A stretch of DNA of 56,058 bases, taken from assembly GCF_001280125.1 (NCBI RefSeq), contig NZ_LGEG01000257.1, positions 1 through 56,058 on the forward strand, given 5' to 3'. This stretch comes from Streptomyces sp. NRRL F-6492. Lineage in GTDB: Bacteria; Actinomycetota; Actinomycetes; Streptomycetales; Streptomycetaceae. Every line of letters starts with the position of its first letter. Positions within the stretch are counted from its first letter, which is position 1. Shown here one piece after another: positions 8,991-17,558 of the stretch. The notes under the pieces are model-generated. The model was not told where the DNA came from. It made no database searches and worked only from the letters and a program-made list of their open reading frames with translations. Made by a program: the position numbers and the translations under genes.

Positions 8991-10330
8991 TTCGTCATGC
9001 CCGCCGCCAGGTCCGCCGCCGTGCACAGGGCGAACGCCGTCGCGGCCGCAGCGAGCGGGACCAGGAAGCCGAACGCGGCGAACGGGCCGTGGTCGGCGGC
9101 CCAGCCGCCGGTGGCCGAACCGGTCGCGATGCCGGCCAGGAGCGCGGTCACGGCCAGGGTCATGCCCTCGTTGAGCTGGGCGGCGGGCGTGAGGCGCTGG
9201 ACCAGGCCCATGCCCGTCACCATCGTCGGCGCCGTCGCCATGCCCGCCACGAGCAGGCCGGCGGCCAGGGCGGGCAGGAAGCCGGTCGAGGCGGCGAGCA
9301 GCGGCAGCGTCGTCAGGGCCGCCATCGCGGCCAGACAGGTGCGCAGCCGGGCGGTGCGGCGGACCCGGCCGTAGAGCAGGCCGGCGGCGCAGGAGCCCGC
9401 CGCCTGGAGGGCGAGGACCGGTCCGGCGAGGGGCCCGTCCACGTACGCCAGGGTCACCACCTCCATGGAGCCGAAGAGCGCCCCGGTGGCCAGGAAGACC
9501 GCGAGCAGCGGCACCATGCCGGGGGCCCGCAGCGGGGAGCCCGCCGGGGTGCGCGGGGCGACCGGCGGTTCGGTGGAGCGCTGGGCGGTGAAGAGGAGGG
9601 TCCCCCCGAGGAGGAACGCGCCGGCCGCGAGCGTGCCGGCCTCGGGGAAGAGCGCCGAGCAGAAGAGGGCGGCGAGCACCGGGCCCAGCATGAAGCAGAG
9701 CTCGTCGGCGGCCTGCTCGAAGGAGTTCGCGGTGTGCAGCGCGTCCGGCTCGTCCCGCAGGAGGTGCGCCCAGCGGGCCCGGGACATCCCGCCGGTGTTC
9801 GGGAACGTGGCGGTGAGGGCGACCGCCGCGAAGAGCGTCCAGACCGGGGCCCGTTCGTGGACGCACAGCGCCAGGACCAGCTGGCCGAGGAGGGCGTACG
9901 CGGCGGCCGGGACCGCGACCCTGGCCTGCCCGTACCGGTCGACGAGCCGGGCGGTCAGGGGGGCCACGACGGAACCGACGGCGAGACCGGTGGCGGTGAC
10001 CGCGCCGGCCAGGGCGTAGGAGCCGTACGCCGACGCGATCATGATCACGGCGCTGACGCCGAACATGCCCGCGGGCAGCCGGCCGATCAGCCCCCCGGCG
10101 GTGAAGGCGAGGGTGCCGGGGCGGGCGAAGAGGCGGCGGTAGGGGTTGCGGGAAGCGCGGGAAGCGCGGGGCGAGGGGGCGGGGGCACGGTCGCGGGGGC
10201 TCCGGCCGAGGTCGTGCGGCCGGTCGGTGCGGTCGGTGCGGTCTGTGTGGTCCGTGTGGTCCGTGTGGTCGGCGTAGCGCGGCGCGAGGGCCGGGCCCGC
10301 CGGGGTGAGGGTGAGGTCCGGTTGCGGCAT
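8972..10330 (-). CDS. MFS transporter, probable exporter
   Basis: 452 aa with about 12 hydrophobic segments and the loop motif DRYGQAR typical of MFS helices 2-3. The substrate is unknown; the family resembles small-molecule efflux MFS proteins. The N-terminal 65 residues are hydrophilic and contain HTD and RTD tripeptide runs coded by a short DNA repeat. Start at ATG 10330. It is divergent from a LysR-type regulator gene that probably controls it, a common exporter/regulator arrangement. Confidence 0.8.
   Translation of the reverse strand: MPQPDLTLTPAGPALAPRYADHTDHTDHTDRTDRTDRPHDLGRSPRDRAPAPSPRASRASRNPYRRLFARPGTLAFTAGGLIGRLPAGMFGVSAVIMIASAYGSYALAGAVTATGLAVGSVVAPLTARLVDRYGQARVAVPAAAYALLGQLVLALCVHERAPVWTLFAAVALTATFPNTGGMSRARWAHLLRDEPDALHTANSFEQAADELCFMLGPVLAALFCSALFPEAGTLAAGAFLLGGTLLFTAQRSTEPPVAPRTPAGSPLRAPGMVPLLAVFLATGALFGSMEVVTLAYVDGPLAGPVLALQAAGSCAAGLLYGRVRRTARLRTCLAAMAALTTLPLLAASTGFLPALAAGLLVAGMATAPTMVTGMGLVQRLTPAAQLNEGMTLAVTALLAGIATGSATGGWAADHGPFAAFGFLVPLAAAATAFALCTAADLAAGMTKARRSW
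10222..10272 (-). repeat. 9-bp tandem repeat in MFS N-terminus
   Basis: Plus-strand units of the type GGTCCGTGT / GGTCGGTGC repeat about five to six times, encoding DHTDHTDHTDRTDRTDR on the minus strand in the non-membrane N-terminal part. Confidence 0.7.
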
Positions 10331-10413
10331 GGATCAAGGTTCGGCCGCGCGGGCCCGGCCGGTCCAACACCTGATCGATGGCCATTCACGCACCCGTGTT
10401 GTTGAATGCGGCG

Positions 10414-11427
10414 GTGGCCTCCCCGTACGACACCGACCCCCGTCTCCTGCGCGCCTTCACCGCCGTCGCCGAGGAGCTGCACTTCACCCGCGCCGCCGCC
10501 CGCCTCTACGTCGCCCAGCAGGCCCTCAGCCGGGACGTCCGGCGGCTTGAGCGCGAGCTGGGCGCCGAGCTGTTCGTCCGGACCACCCGGCAGGTCTCCC
10601 TCACCCCCGACGGCGAGCGGCTCCTGCCGTACGCGCGCCGGGTGCTCGCCGCCCACGACGAGCTGAGCGAGGCCTTCCGGGGCGCGCCCCGGCCCCTCCT
10701 CGTCGACCTCAACAGCCCCGACCTCGCCCACGAGCGCGTCCTGCGCCGGGCCCGCGAACTCGCCCCCGACCTCGAACTGATGGCCCGGTACGAGAGCGGC
10801 CTCACCGGCGCCGCGCGGGCCCTCCTCGCCGGCCGGCTCGACACCTCCTTCGGCCGGTACGGCGGCCTCGCGGCCGACCTGCGGGCCGGGCTCGACGCGC
10901 AGTTCGTGCGGTACGAGCCGATGGCCGTGATCCTGCCCGACGACCACCCCCTCGCCCGGCTCCCCGAAGTACCGCTCGCCGCCCTCGCCGGGGAGCGGAT
11001 CTACGCCGGGGCCGGGAACGAGCGCACCCCCGAGTGGACCGACCTCGCCGTCCGGCTCTTCGCCGGGCGCGGCATCGAGGTCGCCCCGCCCGCCCCGCTC
11101 GCGGTCGGCAAGGAGGAGTTCCGCCGGATCATGGCCAAGCACCGCCACCCGGTGCTCGCCGTCGTCGAGTTCCCGCCCATGCCCGGCTGCGTCCTGCGGC
11201 CGCTCGTCGACCCCGTCCCCCTCTCGCCCGTGAGCCTGGTGTGGCGCAAGGGGCTCCGCCACCCCGGCCTGGACGCCCTGCGGACCGCCGCCGCCGAGAT
11301 CGGCGCCCGGGAGGGCTGGCTCGTCCGCCCGCCGGACTCCTGGCTGCCGGAGGACGAGCCGGGCCTCCCCGGCCCCCCGCCCGCGACGACCGCGCTCCCG
11401 CTCACAGCGACCGCGCCCCCCGGGTGA
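10414..11427 (+). CDS. LysR-family transcriptional regulator
   Basis: 337 aa. The N-terminal winged helix-turn-helix is clear (LLRAFTAVAEELHFTRAAARLYVAQQALSRDV split over 10435-10530), followed by an effector-binding domain. GTG 10414 is preferred over ATG 10378 because the 12 intervening codons have unusually many A/T third positions. The tail (last 30 residues) is Pro/Ala-rich and disordered. Divergent from the MFS gene. CAACAC (10365-10370) and GTGTTG (10396-10401) form a weak dyad between them that might be part of the LysR site. The inducer is unknown. Confidence 0.85.
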   Translation: MASPYDTDPRLLRAFTAVAEELHFTRAAARLYVAQQALSRDVRRLERELGAELFVRTTRQVSLTPDGERLLPYARRVLAAHDELSEAFRGAPRPLLVDLNSPDLAHERVLRRARELAPDLELMARYESGLTGAARALLAGRLDTSFGRYGGLAADLRAGLDAQFVRYEPMAVILPDDHPLARLPEVPLAALAGERIYAGAGNERTPEWTDLAVRLFAGRGIEVAPPAPLAVGKEEFRRIMAKHRHPVLAVVEFPPMPGCVLRPLVDPVPLSPVSLVWRKGLRHPGLDALRTAAAEIGAREGWLVRPPDSWLPEDEPGLPGPPPATTALPLTATAPPG

Positions 11428-11455
11428 GAGCAAGGTTCCGCCGCCGTCACCTCGC

Positions 11456-11487
11456 GGCACCGGCCTGAAACGCGGCCTCCCTAGCGT
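11456..11487 (+). promoter_or_regulatory. Candidate GlnR half-box and -10 upstream of narK
   Basis: GGCAC (11456-11460), six bases, GAAAC (11467-11471) matches the GTNAC-N6-GAAAC half-site of the nitrogen regulator GlnR at nine of ten defined positions. It overlaps the -35 region of a TAGCGT (11482-11487) -10 candidate. The second half-site is poor, so binding is uncertain. Confidence 0.4.
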
Positions 11488-11546
11488 CGTCGCCAGGAGG
11501 ACCGGGGCTGTGGACGCCCCAGGACCCGACACCGCGGAGGTGCGAC

Positions 11547-12902
11547 ATGGGCGGCCGGTGGATCGAACGGTGGGAACCGGAGGACGAGACCTTCTGGCGT
11601 GAGAAGGGGGAGCGGATCGCGAGGCGGAACCTGATCTTCTCCGTCCTCTCCGAGCACATCGGCTTCTCGGTCTGGAGCCTGTGGTCGGTCATGGTCCTCT
11701 TCATGGGACCGCAGTACGGCGTCGACCCCGCCGGCAAGTTCTTCCTGATCGGCACCGCCACCTTCGTCGGCGCGCTGATCCGGATCCCGTACACCTTCGC
11801 CGTCGCCCGCTTCGGCGGCCGGAACTGGACCGTCTTCAGCGCCCTGCTGCTCCTGCTGCCGACCGGTCTCGCCTTCACGGTCATGGAGCCCGGGACGTCG
11901 TACACCACCTTCGTCCTGGTGGCGGCCCTCACCGGCGTCGGCGGCGGCAACTTCGCCTCCTCCATGACCAACATCAACGCCTTCTTCCCGCTGCGGAAGA
12001 AGGGCTGGGCGCTCGGGCTCAACGCGGGCGGCGGCAACATCGGCGTCCCCGTCGTGCAGCTCGTCGGCCTCCTCGTCATCGGGACCGCGGGCGCCACGCA
12101 CCCCCGGATCGTGCTCGGCGTCTACCTGCCCCTGGTCGTGGTCGCCGCCACGTGCTCCGCGCTCTTCATGGACAACCTCGCCCCCGTCAGGAACGACACC
12201 GGGGCCGCGAAGGAGGCCGTGCGGGCCCGGCACACCTGGATCATGGCCTTCCTCTACGTCGGCACCTTCGGCTCCTTCATCGGCTACAGCTTCGCCTTCG
12301 GCCTGGTGCTCCAGACCCAGTTCGGCCGCACCCCGCTCCAGGCGGCCTCGCTCACCTTCGTCGGGCCCCTGCTCGGCTCGCTCGTCCGGCCCGTCGGCGG
12401 CTCCCTCGCCGACCGCCACGGCGGCGCCCGCATCACCCTGTGGACCTTCGCCGCGATGGCCGCCGCGACCTCCGTGGTGATCTACGCCTCCGTGACCGAG
12501 TCGCTCGCCGTCTTCCTCGCCGGCTTCATCTGCCTCTTCGTCCTCAGCGGCCTCGGCAACGGCTCCACGTACAAGATGATCCCCGCGATCTTCCTCGCCC
12601 AGGGGCACCGGAAGGGGCTCGCGGGCGAGGACGCCGAGGCGTACGGCCGGCGCCTCTCCGGCGCCGCCATGGGCCTCATCGGGGCGGTCGGCGCGCTCGG
12701 CGGACTCGGCATCAACCTCGCCTTCCGGCAGTCCTTCCAGACCTACGGCACCGGCACCGCCGCCTTCGTCGCCTTCCTCGTCTTCTACGCCGCCTGCATG
12801 GGCGTCACCCGGGCGGTATACCTTCGACGGCCGGCGGCCGTGCCCGAGACCGCCGAGGACGTCACGGAGCCGGAGCCCCGGCCCGGTTACGCGAAGGTGT
12901 GA
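11547..12902 (+). CDS. narK: Nitrate/nitrite transporter NarK
   Basis: 451 aa, 12 predicted membrane helices. The nitrate/nitrite porter signatures are present: GVGGGNFASSMTNINAFFP and the second Gly-rich motif GLNAGGGNIGVP. NarK proteins import nitrate or exchange it for nitrite. AGGT-containing GGAGGT stands just before ATG 11547. The next gene is the nitrate-assimilation regulator nnaR, starting about 85 bases after the stop, so the pair probably forms a nitrogen-controlled unit. No nitrate reductase genes are in this window. Confidence 0.93.
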   Translation: MGGRWIERWEPEDETFWREKGERIARRNLIFSVLSEHIGFSVWSLWSVMVLFMGPQYGVDPAGKFFLIGTATFVGALIRIPYTFAVARFGGRNWTVFSALLLLLPTGLAFTVMEPGTSYTTFVLVAALTGVGGGNFASSMTNINAFFPLRKKGWALGLNAGGGNIGVPVVQLVGLLVIGTAGATHPRIVLGVYLPLVVVAATCSALFMDNLAPVRNDTGAAKEAVRARHTWIMAFLYVGTFGSFIGYSFAFGLVLQTQFGRTPLQAASLTFVGPLLGSLVRPVGGSLADRHGGARITLWTFAAMAAATSVVIYASVTESLAVFLAGFICLFVLSGLGNGSTYKMIPAIFLAQGHRKGLAGEDAEAYGRRLSGAAMGLIGAVGALGGLGINLAFRQSFQTYGTGTAAFVAFLVFYAACMGVTRAVYLRRPAAVPETAEDVTEPEPRPGYAKV

Positions 12903-12986
12903 TCCCCGGTGTCCGGCACGGACCGTAACGACCAGGAAATACGGGCGAACCGCGTCCGTCACGCGTCCCCGTCAGGCTCTGCGTCC

Positions 12987-14123
12987 ATGGACGAGCAAGA
13001 ACACGGCCCCCTCGCCGGCTTCACCGTCGGCGTCACCGCGGCGCGGCGCGCGGACGAACTCATCGCCCTGCTGCGCCGGCGCGGCGCCGCCGTCGTCCAC
13101 GGCCCCGCCCTGCGGATCGTGCCGCTCGCCGACGACACCGAACTCCTCGCCGCCACCAAGGAACTCGTCGGCCACGCCCCGGACGTCGTCGTCGCCACCA
13201 CGGCGATCGGCTTCCGGGGCTGGGTCGAGGCCGCCGACGGCTGGGGGTGCGGCGAGGAGCTCCTCGCCGTCCTGCGGGACGTCGAACTCCTCGCCCGGGG
13301 ACCGAAGGTCAAGGGGGCCGTACGGGCCGCCGGACTCACCGAGTCCTGGTCGCCGTCCTCGGAGTCCATGGCCGAGGTCCTCGACCGGCTCCTCGCCGAA
13401 GGGGTGGACGGCCGCCGGATCGCGCTCCAGCTGCACGGGGAGCCGCTGCCCGGCTTCGTGGAGGCGCTGACGGCGGGCGGGGCCGAGGTCGTCGTCGTCC
13501 CCGTCTACCGCTGGATGCCGCCGGAGGACCTCGGCCCGCTCGACCGGCTCCTCGACGCGGTCCTCGCCGGGGGCCTGGACGCGGTGACCTTCACCAGTGC
13601 CCCGGCCGCCGCCTCGCTGCTCTCCCGGGCCGGGGAGCGGGGGGTGCGGGCGGAGCTCGTCGCGGCGCTGCGGCACGACGTGCTCGCGGTGTGCGTGGGG
13701 CCCGTGACCGCGCTGCCGCTCCAGGCGGAGGGCGTCGACACGTACCAGCCGGAGCGCTTCCGGCTCGGGCCGCTCGTCCAGATCCTCTGCACCGAACTGC
13801 CCGCCCGCGCCCGGGTCCTGCCGGTCGCCGGGCACCGGGTGGAGGTGCGCGGCCACGCCGTCCTCGTCGACGGCGCCCTGCGCCCCGTCCCGCCCGCCGG
13901 CATGGCCCTCCTCGGCCTCCTCACCCGCCGCCCCGGCTGGGTGGTCTCCCGCGCCGACCTGCTGCGCGCCCTGCCGGGAGCGGGCCGCGACGAGCACGCG
14001 GTGGAGACGGCGATGGCCCGCCTCCGCACCGCCCTCGGCACCCCGAAACTGATCCAGACCGTGGTCAAGCGGGGCTACCGGCTCGCCCTGGACCCGGCGG
14101 CGGACGACAAGTACGACGGATAG
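12987..14123 (+). CDS. nnaR: Uroporphyrinogen-III-synthase-like regulator NnaR with winged HTH
   Basis: 378 aa. Residues 1 to about 265 have the HemD fold (FTVGVTAARRADEL, VVVATTAIGFRGW, FTSAPAAASLL). The C-terminal 100 residues are an OmpR/PhoB-type winged helix (LLGLLTRRPGWVVSRADLLRALP ending in VVKRGYRLALDP, split). In S. coelicolor the protein with this architecture next to narK, NnaR (SCO2958), is a GlnR target and co-activator of nitrate/nitrite assimilation genes. Start ATG 12987 is preferred; GTG 12909 has an upstream GAAGGTG, but the extra 26 codons are rich in A/T third positions. Enzymatic activity is doubtful. Confidence 0.9.
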   Translation: MDEQEHGPLAGFTVGVTAARRADELIALLRRRGAAVVHGPALRIVPLADDTELLAATKELVGHAPDVVVATTAIGFRGWVEAADGWGCGEELLAVLRDVELLARGPKVKGAVRAAGLTESWSPSSESMAEVLDRLLAEGVDGRRIALQLHGEPLPGFVEALTAGGAEVVVVPVYRWMPPEDLGPLDRLLDAVLAGGLDAVTFTSAPAAASLLSRAGERGVRAELVAALRHDVLAVCVGPVTALPLQAEGVDTYQPERFRLGPLVQILCTELPARARVLPVAGHRVEVRGHAVLVDGALRPVPPAGMALLGLLTRRPGWVVSRADLLRALPGAGRDEHAVETAMARLRTALGTPKLIQTVVKRGYRLALDPAADDKYDG

Positions 14124-14191
14124 GAACGGGGCCGGGCGGGCCGCTGCCGTACGAACGGGTGGGAACGGGCCGGGCGGGCCGCTACCGTACG
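14123..14191 (+). repeat. Direct repeat carrying the -10 of the acetyltransferase gene
   Basis: GGAACGGG..CCGTACG occurs at 14123-14153 and again at 14162-14191 (30-31 bp, near identical, 39-bp period). The second copy contains TACCGT, the likely -10; the first has TGCCGT at the same place. Confidence 0.75.
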
Positions 14192-14194
14192 CGC

Positions 14195-14713
14195 ATGACC
14201 GCCGAAGGCCCCCGCATCCGCCCCGCCGCTCCCGACGACGCCCCCGCCCTCGCCCGTGCGGTGGTGCGGAACCGGGAGTACATGAAGCCCTGGGAGCCGT
14301 ACCGGGCCGAGCGGTACTACACCGTCGAGGGACAGGTCGAGCGGCTCGCGGACGGCGGGGTGCGGTGGTTCGCCGTCGACGGGGACGAGATCGTGGGCGT
14401 CGCCACGCTCTCCGGGATCGTCCGCGGACCCCTCTGCGGCGCCTCCCTCGGCTACTGGATCGACCGGGACCACGCCGGACGCGGCCTGGCCACCGCGCTC
14501 GTCGCCGAGGCCTGCCGGGCCGCCCGCGAGGAGCTCGGGCTGCACCGCGTCGAGGCCGGGACCCTCCTCGACAACCACGCCTCCCAACGGGTCCTCGCCA
14601 AGGGCGGGTTCGTCCGCATCGGCACCGCCCCCCGCCTCCTCCACATCGACGGCGAATGGCGCGACCACCACCTCTTCCAGCGGCTCCTGCACGACGACCC
14701 CCCGCCCGCCTGA
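14195..14713 (+). CDS. GNAT-family N-acetyltransferase (RimJ/RimL type)
   Basis: 172 aa. Acetyl-CoA binding motif A is seen in the GYWIDRDHAGRGLATALV region (about 85-105), followed by the DNHASQRVLAKGGF element typical of RimJ/RimL ribosomal-protein acetyltransferases. The substrate is unknown; N-terminal acetylation of a protein or acetylation of a small amine are both possible. The start ATG 14195 lies six bases behind TACCGT (14183-14188), suggesting a leaderless mRNA. Confidence 0.88.
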   Translation: MTAEGPRIRPAAPDDAPALARAVVRNREYMKPWEPYRAERYYTVEGQVERLADGGVRWFAVDGDEIVGVATLSGIVRGPLCGASLGYWIDRDHAGRGLATALVAEACRAAREELGLHRVEAGTLLDNHASQRVLAKGGFVRIGTAPRLLHIDGEWRDHHLFQRLLHDDPPPA

Positions 14714-14776
14714 CACGGCGGCTCCCGGTGGCGTACGCTCGACGGCTGCCCAGTGCACGTGAGAAGGGGGCCTTAG

Positions 14777-17113
14777 GTGGCCGCGCAGGAAGCCGTGGAC
14801 ACGGTCAGGGACCGTGAGATCGGTGTCGAGCAGGAACATCTTGACCAGGTCTACCGCCGGCTGGAGGAGAAGATCCACGAGGCGGAGTTCCTGATGAACG
14901 ACGCCGCCCGGCGCGGTCAGGTCGGCACGCCCGGCGCGCTCGCCGAGCGCGACGCCCAGGTCTTCCGGGCCGGCATCCACCTCAACCGGCTCAACAACGA
15001 GTTCGAGGACTTCCTCTTCGGACGCATCGACCTCCTCTACGGGAAGGACGGGAAGAAGGGACCCGACGGGGCGTACACCTCCGTCGAGCCCGCCGAGGAC
15101 GCCGTACGCCCGGACAACACCGCCGACATCGGAGAGACCCTCCACATCGGCCGCATCGGCGTCCTCGACTCCGACTACGCGCCGCTCGTCATCGACTGGC
15201 GCGCGCCCGCCGCCGCGCCCTTCTACCGGTCGACCCCCGTCGACCCCGGCCGGGTCGTGCGCCGCCGGGTCATCCGCTCCAAGGGCCGCCGGGTCCTCGG
15301 CGTCGAGGACGACCTGATGCGCCCCGAGCTGCGGGCCACGCTCGACGGGCAGGAGCTGCCCGTCATCGGCGACGGCGCCCTGATGGCCGCCCTCGGCCAG
15401 GCCCGCGGTCACACCATGCGGGACATCGTCTCCTCCATCCAGGCCGAACAGGACCTCGTCATCCGGGCGCCCGCCGCCTCCGTGACGTACGTGGAGGGCG
15501 GCCCCGGCACCGGCAAGACGGCCGTGGCCCTGCACCGGGCCGCGTACCTGCTCTACCAGGACCGGCGGCGGTACGCGGGCGGCATCCTGATCGTCTCCCC
15601 GACCCCGCTCCTCGTCTCGTACACCGAGGGCGTCCTGCCCTCGCTCGGCGAGGAGGGCCAGGTCGCCATCCGGGCGGTCGGCTCGCTGGTCGACGGCGCC
15701 GAGGCCACCGCGTACGACGACCCGGCCGTCGCCCGGATCAAGGGCTCCTCCCGGATGCTCGCGGTGCTCCGCAAGGCGGCCAGGGGCGCCCTGGAGACCC
15801 CGGCGCCCAGGGCGCAGCCCGAGCTGGGGGAGGAGGAGCCCGTCTCCGCCGGCACCCCCAACCGTCTGCGCGTCGTCGCCTTCGGGCGCCGCCTGGAGCT
15901 GGAGGCGGACGAGCTGCGGCGCATCCGCCACAACGTCCTCGGCGGCACCGCCCCCGTCAACCTGCTCCGCCCGCGCGCCCGCCGGCTGCTGCTCGACGCG
16001 CTCTACGCCAAGTCCGGCGCGGTCGGCCGGCACAGCGACCCCGAGCTGGCCGCCGAGCTGCGCTCCTCCTTCGACGAGGACGTCTCCACCGAGGACTCCT
16101 TCCTCGGCTTCCTCGACGCCTGGTGGCCCGAGCTGACCCCCCGCGGGGTCCTCGGCGCGATGGCCGACGAGCGGCGCCTCGGCCGCTGGGCCCGCCGGAT
16201 CCTCAACCCCGGCGAGGTGCGCAGGCTGGCCCGCTCGCTGCGCCGCCCGGAGCTCTCCGTCCACGACGTGGCCCTCCTCGACGAGCTGAACACCCTGCTC
16301 GGCGCCCCGGCCCGGCCCCGGAAGCGGCGCGAGTACGACCCGCTGGACCAGCTCACGGGCCTGGAGGAGCTGATGCCGGTCCGGGAGGAGACCCAGCGCG
16401 AGCGGGCCGAGCGGCTCGCGGCGGAGCGCACCGAGTACGCGCACGTGATCGTCGACGAGGCCCAGGACCTCACGCCCATGCAGTGGCGGATGGTCGGGCG
16501 GCGCGGCCGGCACGCCACCTGGACGGTGGTCGGGGACCCGGCGCAGTCCTCCTGGTCCGACCCGGACGAGGCCGCCGCGGCCCGGGACGAGGCGCTCGGC
16601 TCCCGGCCGCGCCGCCGCTTCGAGCTGACCGTGAACTACCGCAACCCGGCCGAGATCGCCGAGCTGGCCGCCAAGGTCCTCGCCCTCGCCATGCCGGGCA
16701 AGGAGTCGCCCCGTGCGGTCCGCTCGACCGGCGTCGAGCCCCGGTTCGTCGCGGTCCCGGAGGGCGCCCGGGACGCGGATCTGGCCGAAACCGTACGTTT
16801 CGAGGCGCGAAGGCTGCTCGAACAGGTGGAGGGCACGGTCGGCGTCGTCGTCGCCATGCGGCGGCGCGGGGAGGCCGCCCGCTGGCTCGCGGAGCTCGGC
16901 GACCGGGTGGTGGCGCTCGGCTCCCTGGAGGCGAAGGGCCTGGAGTACGACGCGACGGTGGTCGTCTCGCCCGCGGAGATCGCGGACGAGTCCCCGGCCG
17001 GCCTGCGGGTGCTCTACGTGGCCCTGACCCGGGCGACGCAGCAGCTCACGGTGGTCGCGGGGGCCGGCGACCTGCCGGACGGGGCGGGGGTGCCGGACCT
17101 GCTGCGGGACTGA
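14777..17113 (+). CDS. helD: HelD-type RNA-polymerase-recycling helicase (UvrD/Rep superfamily)
   Basis: 778 aa. The N-terminal coiled arm (about 15-75, rich in Glu/Arg/Leu) precedes a split SF1 ATPase: Walker A VEGGPGTGKTAV (about 238-248), Walker B VIVDEAQD (about 557-564), motif VNYRNP and C-terminal ALTRATQQL. This layout is that of HelD, which pries stalled RNA polymerase off nucleic acid; some actinobacterial paralogues (HelR) also protect against rifamycins. GTG 14777 follows AAGGGGG. A TACGCT at 14734-14739 may be the -10. I saw no rifamycin-associated element upstream, so this looks like the housekeeping form. Confidence 0.9.
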   Translation: MAAQEAVDTVRDREIGVEQEHLDQVYRRLEEKIHEAEFLMNDAARRGQVGTPGALAERDAQVFRAGIHLNRLNNEFEDFLFGRIDLLYGKDGKKGPDGAYTSVEPAEDAVRPDNTADIGETLHIGRIGVLDSDYAPLVIDWRAPAAAPFYRSTPVDPGRVVRRRVIRSKGRRVLGVEDDLMRPELRATLDGQELPVIGDGALMAALGQARGHTMRDIVSSIQAEQDLVIRAPAASVTYVEGGPGTGKTAVALHRAAYLLYQDRRRYAGGILIVSPTPLLVSYTEGVLPSLGEEGQVAIRAVGSLVDGAEATAYDDPAVARIKGSSRMLAVLRKAARGALETPAPRAQPELGEEEPVSAGTPNRLRVVAFGRRLELEADELRRIRHNVLGGTAPVNLLRPRARRLLLDALYAKSGAVGRHSDPELAAELRSSFDEDVSTEDSFLGFLDAWWPELTPRGVLGAMADERRLGRWARRILNPGEVRRLARSLRRPELSVHDVALLDELNTLLGAPARPRKRREYDPLDQLTGLEELMPVREETQRERAERLAAERTEYAHVIVDEAQDLTPMQWRMVGRRGRHATWTVVGDPAQSSWSDPDEAAAARDEALGSRPRRRFELTVNYRNPAEIAELAAKVLALAMPGKESPRAVRSTGVEPRFVAVPEGARDADLAETVRFEARRLLEQVEGTVGVVVAMRRRGEAARWLAELGDRVVALGSLEAKGLEYDATVVVSPAEIADESPAGLRVLYVALTRATQQLTVVAGAGDLPDGAGVPDLLRD

Positions 17114-17215
17114 GGCCACGGCCGCGACGGGCCCGCCGCGGGCCGGGACCGCAGCCGTTTTCAGGTCAACCTGTGGCGCTGGAATCACCAACGGGAGCGG
17201 TTTGTTAGCCTGGGT
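17114..17215 (+). promoter_or_regulatory. Promoter region of the malic enzyme leader, sigma-R-like
   Basis: GGAAT (17181-17185), exactly 18 bases, GTT (17204-17206) equals the published sigma-R (thiol-stress) consensus GGAAT-N18-GTT. The overlapping TAGCCT (17206-17211) could instead be a housekeeping -10. A short dyad CAGGT-CA-ACCTG (17162-17173) lies directly upstream. Confidence 0.45.
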
Positions 17216-17306
17216 GTGGCACCGGCTCGATCCAAGCCCCCGGGCCCAACCTTCGTCCCTCAGAGGGACCACTTGCCGCGAGGCGAGCATGGCGGGTCGG
17301 TGCCAC
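17216..17306 (+). ncRNA. Structured 5' leader, riboswitch-like, unassigned
   Basis: GTGGCACCG (17216-17224) pairs perfectly with CGGTGCCAC (17298-17306), closing a multibranch structure. Inside are GTCCCT-CAG-AGGGAC and CTTGCC-GCGA-GGCGAG hairpins. Two more small hairpins follow (GTCC-TTC-GGAC, CGTCC-TTT-GGACG) before the terminator at 17362. The helix starts at the predicted transcription start. I could not match it to a known riboswitch or T-box consensus. Confidence 0.4.
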
Positions 17307-17361
17307 CTAAGCAGTCCTTCGGACGCGCGCCCAGCCGTCCTTTGGACGTACGTACGAAGTC

Positions 17362-17404
17362 GAGGTCCTCGTCACCCCCGGTGGCGGGGACCTCTTCTGT
17401 TTCC
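17362..17404 (+). terminator. Terminator/attenuator in the malic enzyme leader
   Basis: A 15-bp stem (17362-17376 with 17380-17394, one or two G-U pairs) with a CCC loop is followed by TTCTGTTT. It sits about 165 bases before the coding start, so it may be an attenuator. A second possible promoter (TTCTGT, 17 bases, TATGGT at about 17418) lies behind it and would bypass it. Another GC-rich hairpin (17491-17522) lies just before the gene. Confidence 0.55.
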
Positions 17405-17558
17405 CGAGCCCCTCTCGTATGGTGGAAACTACTTTCCGAAAACAAAATGACCGCATTACCTGCTACTCGCTGGTAGGTGCGACCATCGGAGGGCGCCGCC
17501 GGGCAACCAGCCCGGGCGGCGTAGCAACGAAGCTCAGGGAAAGCAGAGGAACTCGGCC

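Noticed and set aside
14714..14776. Rifamycin-associated element before the helicase gene
   Set aside because: No inverted repeat of the expected type is visible, so a HelR-type resistance role is not supported.
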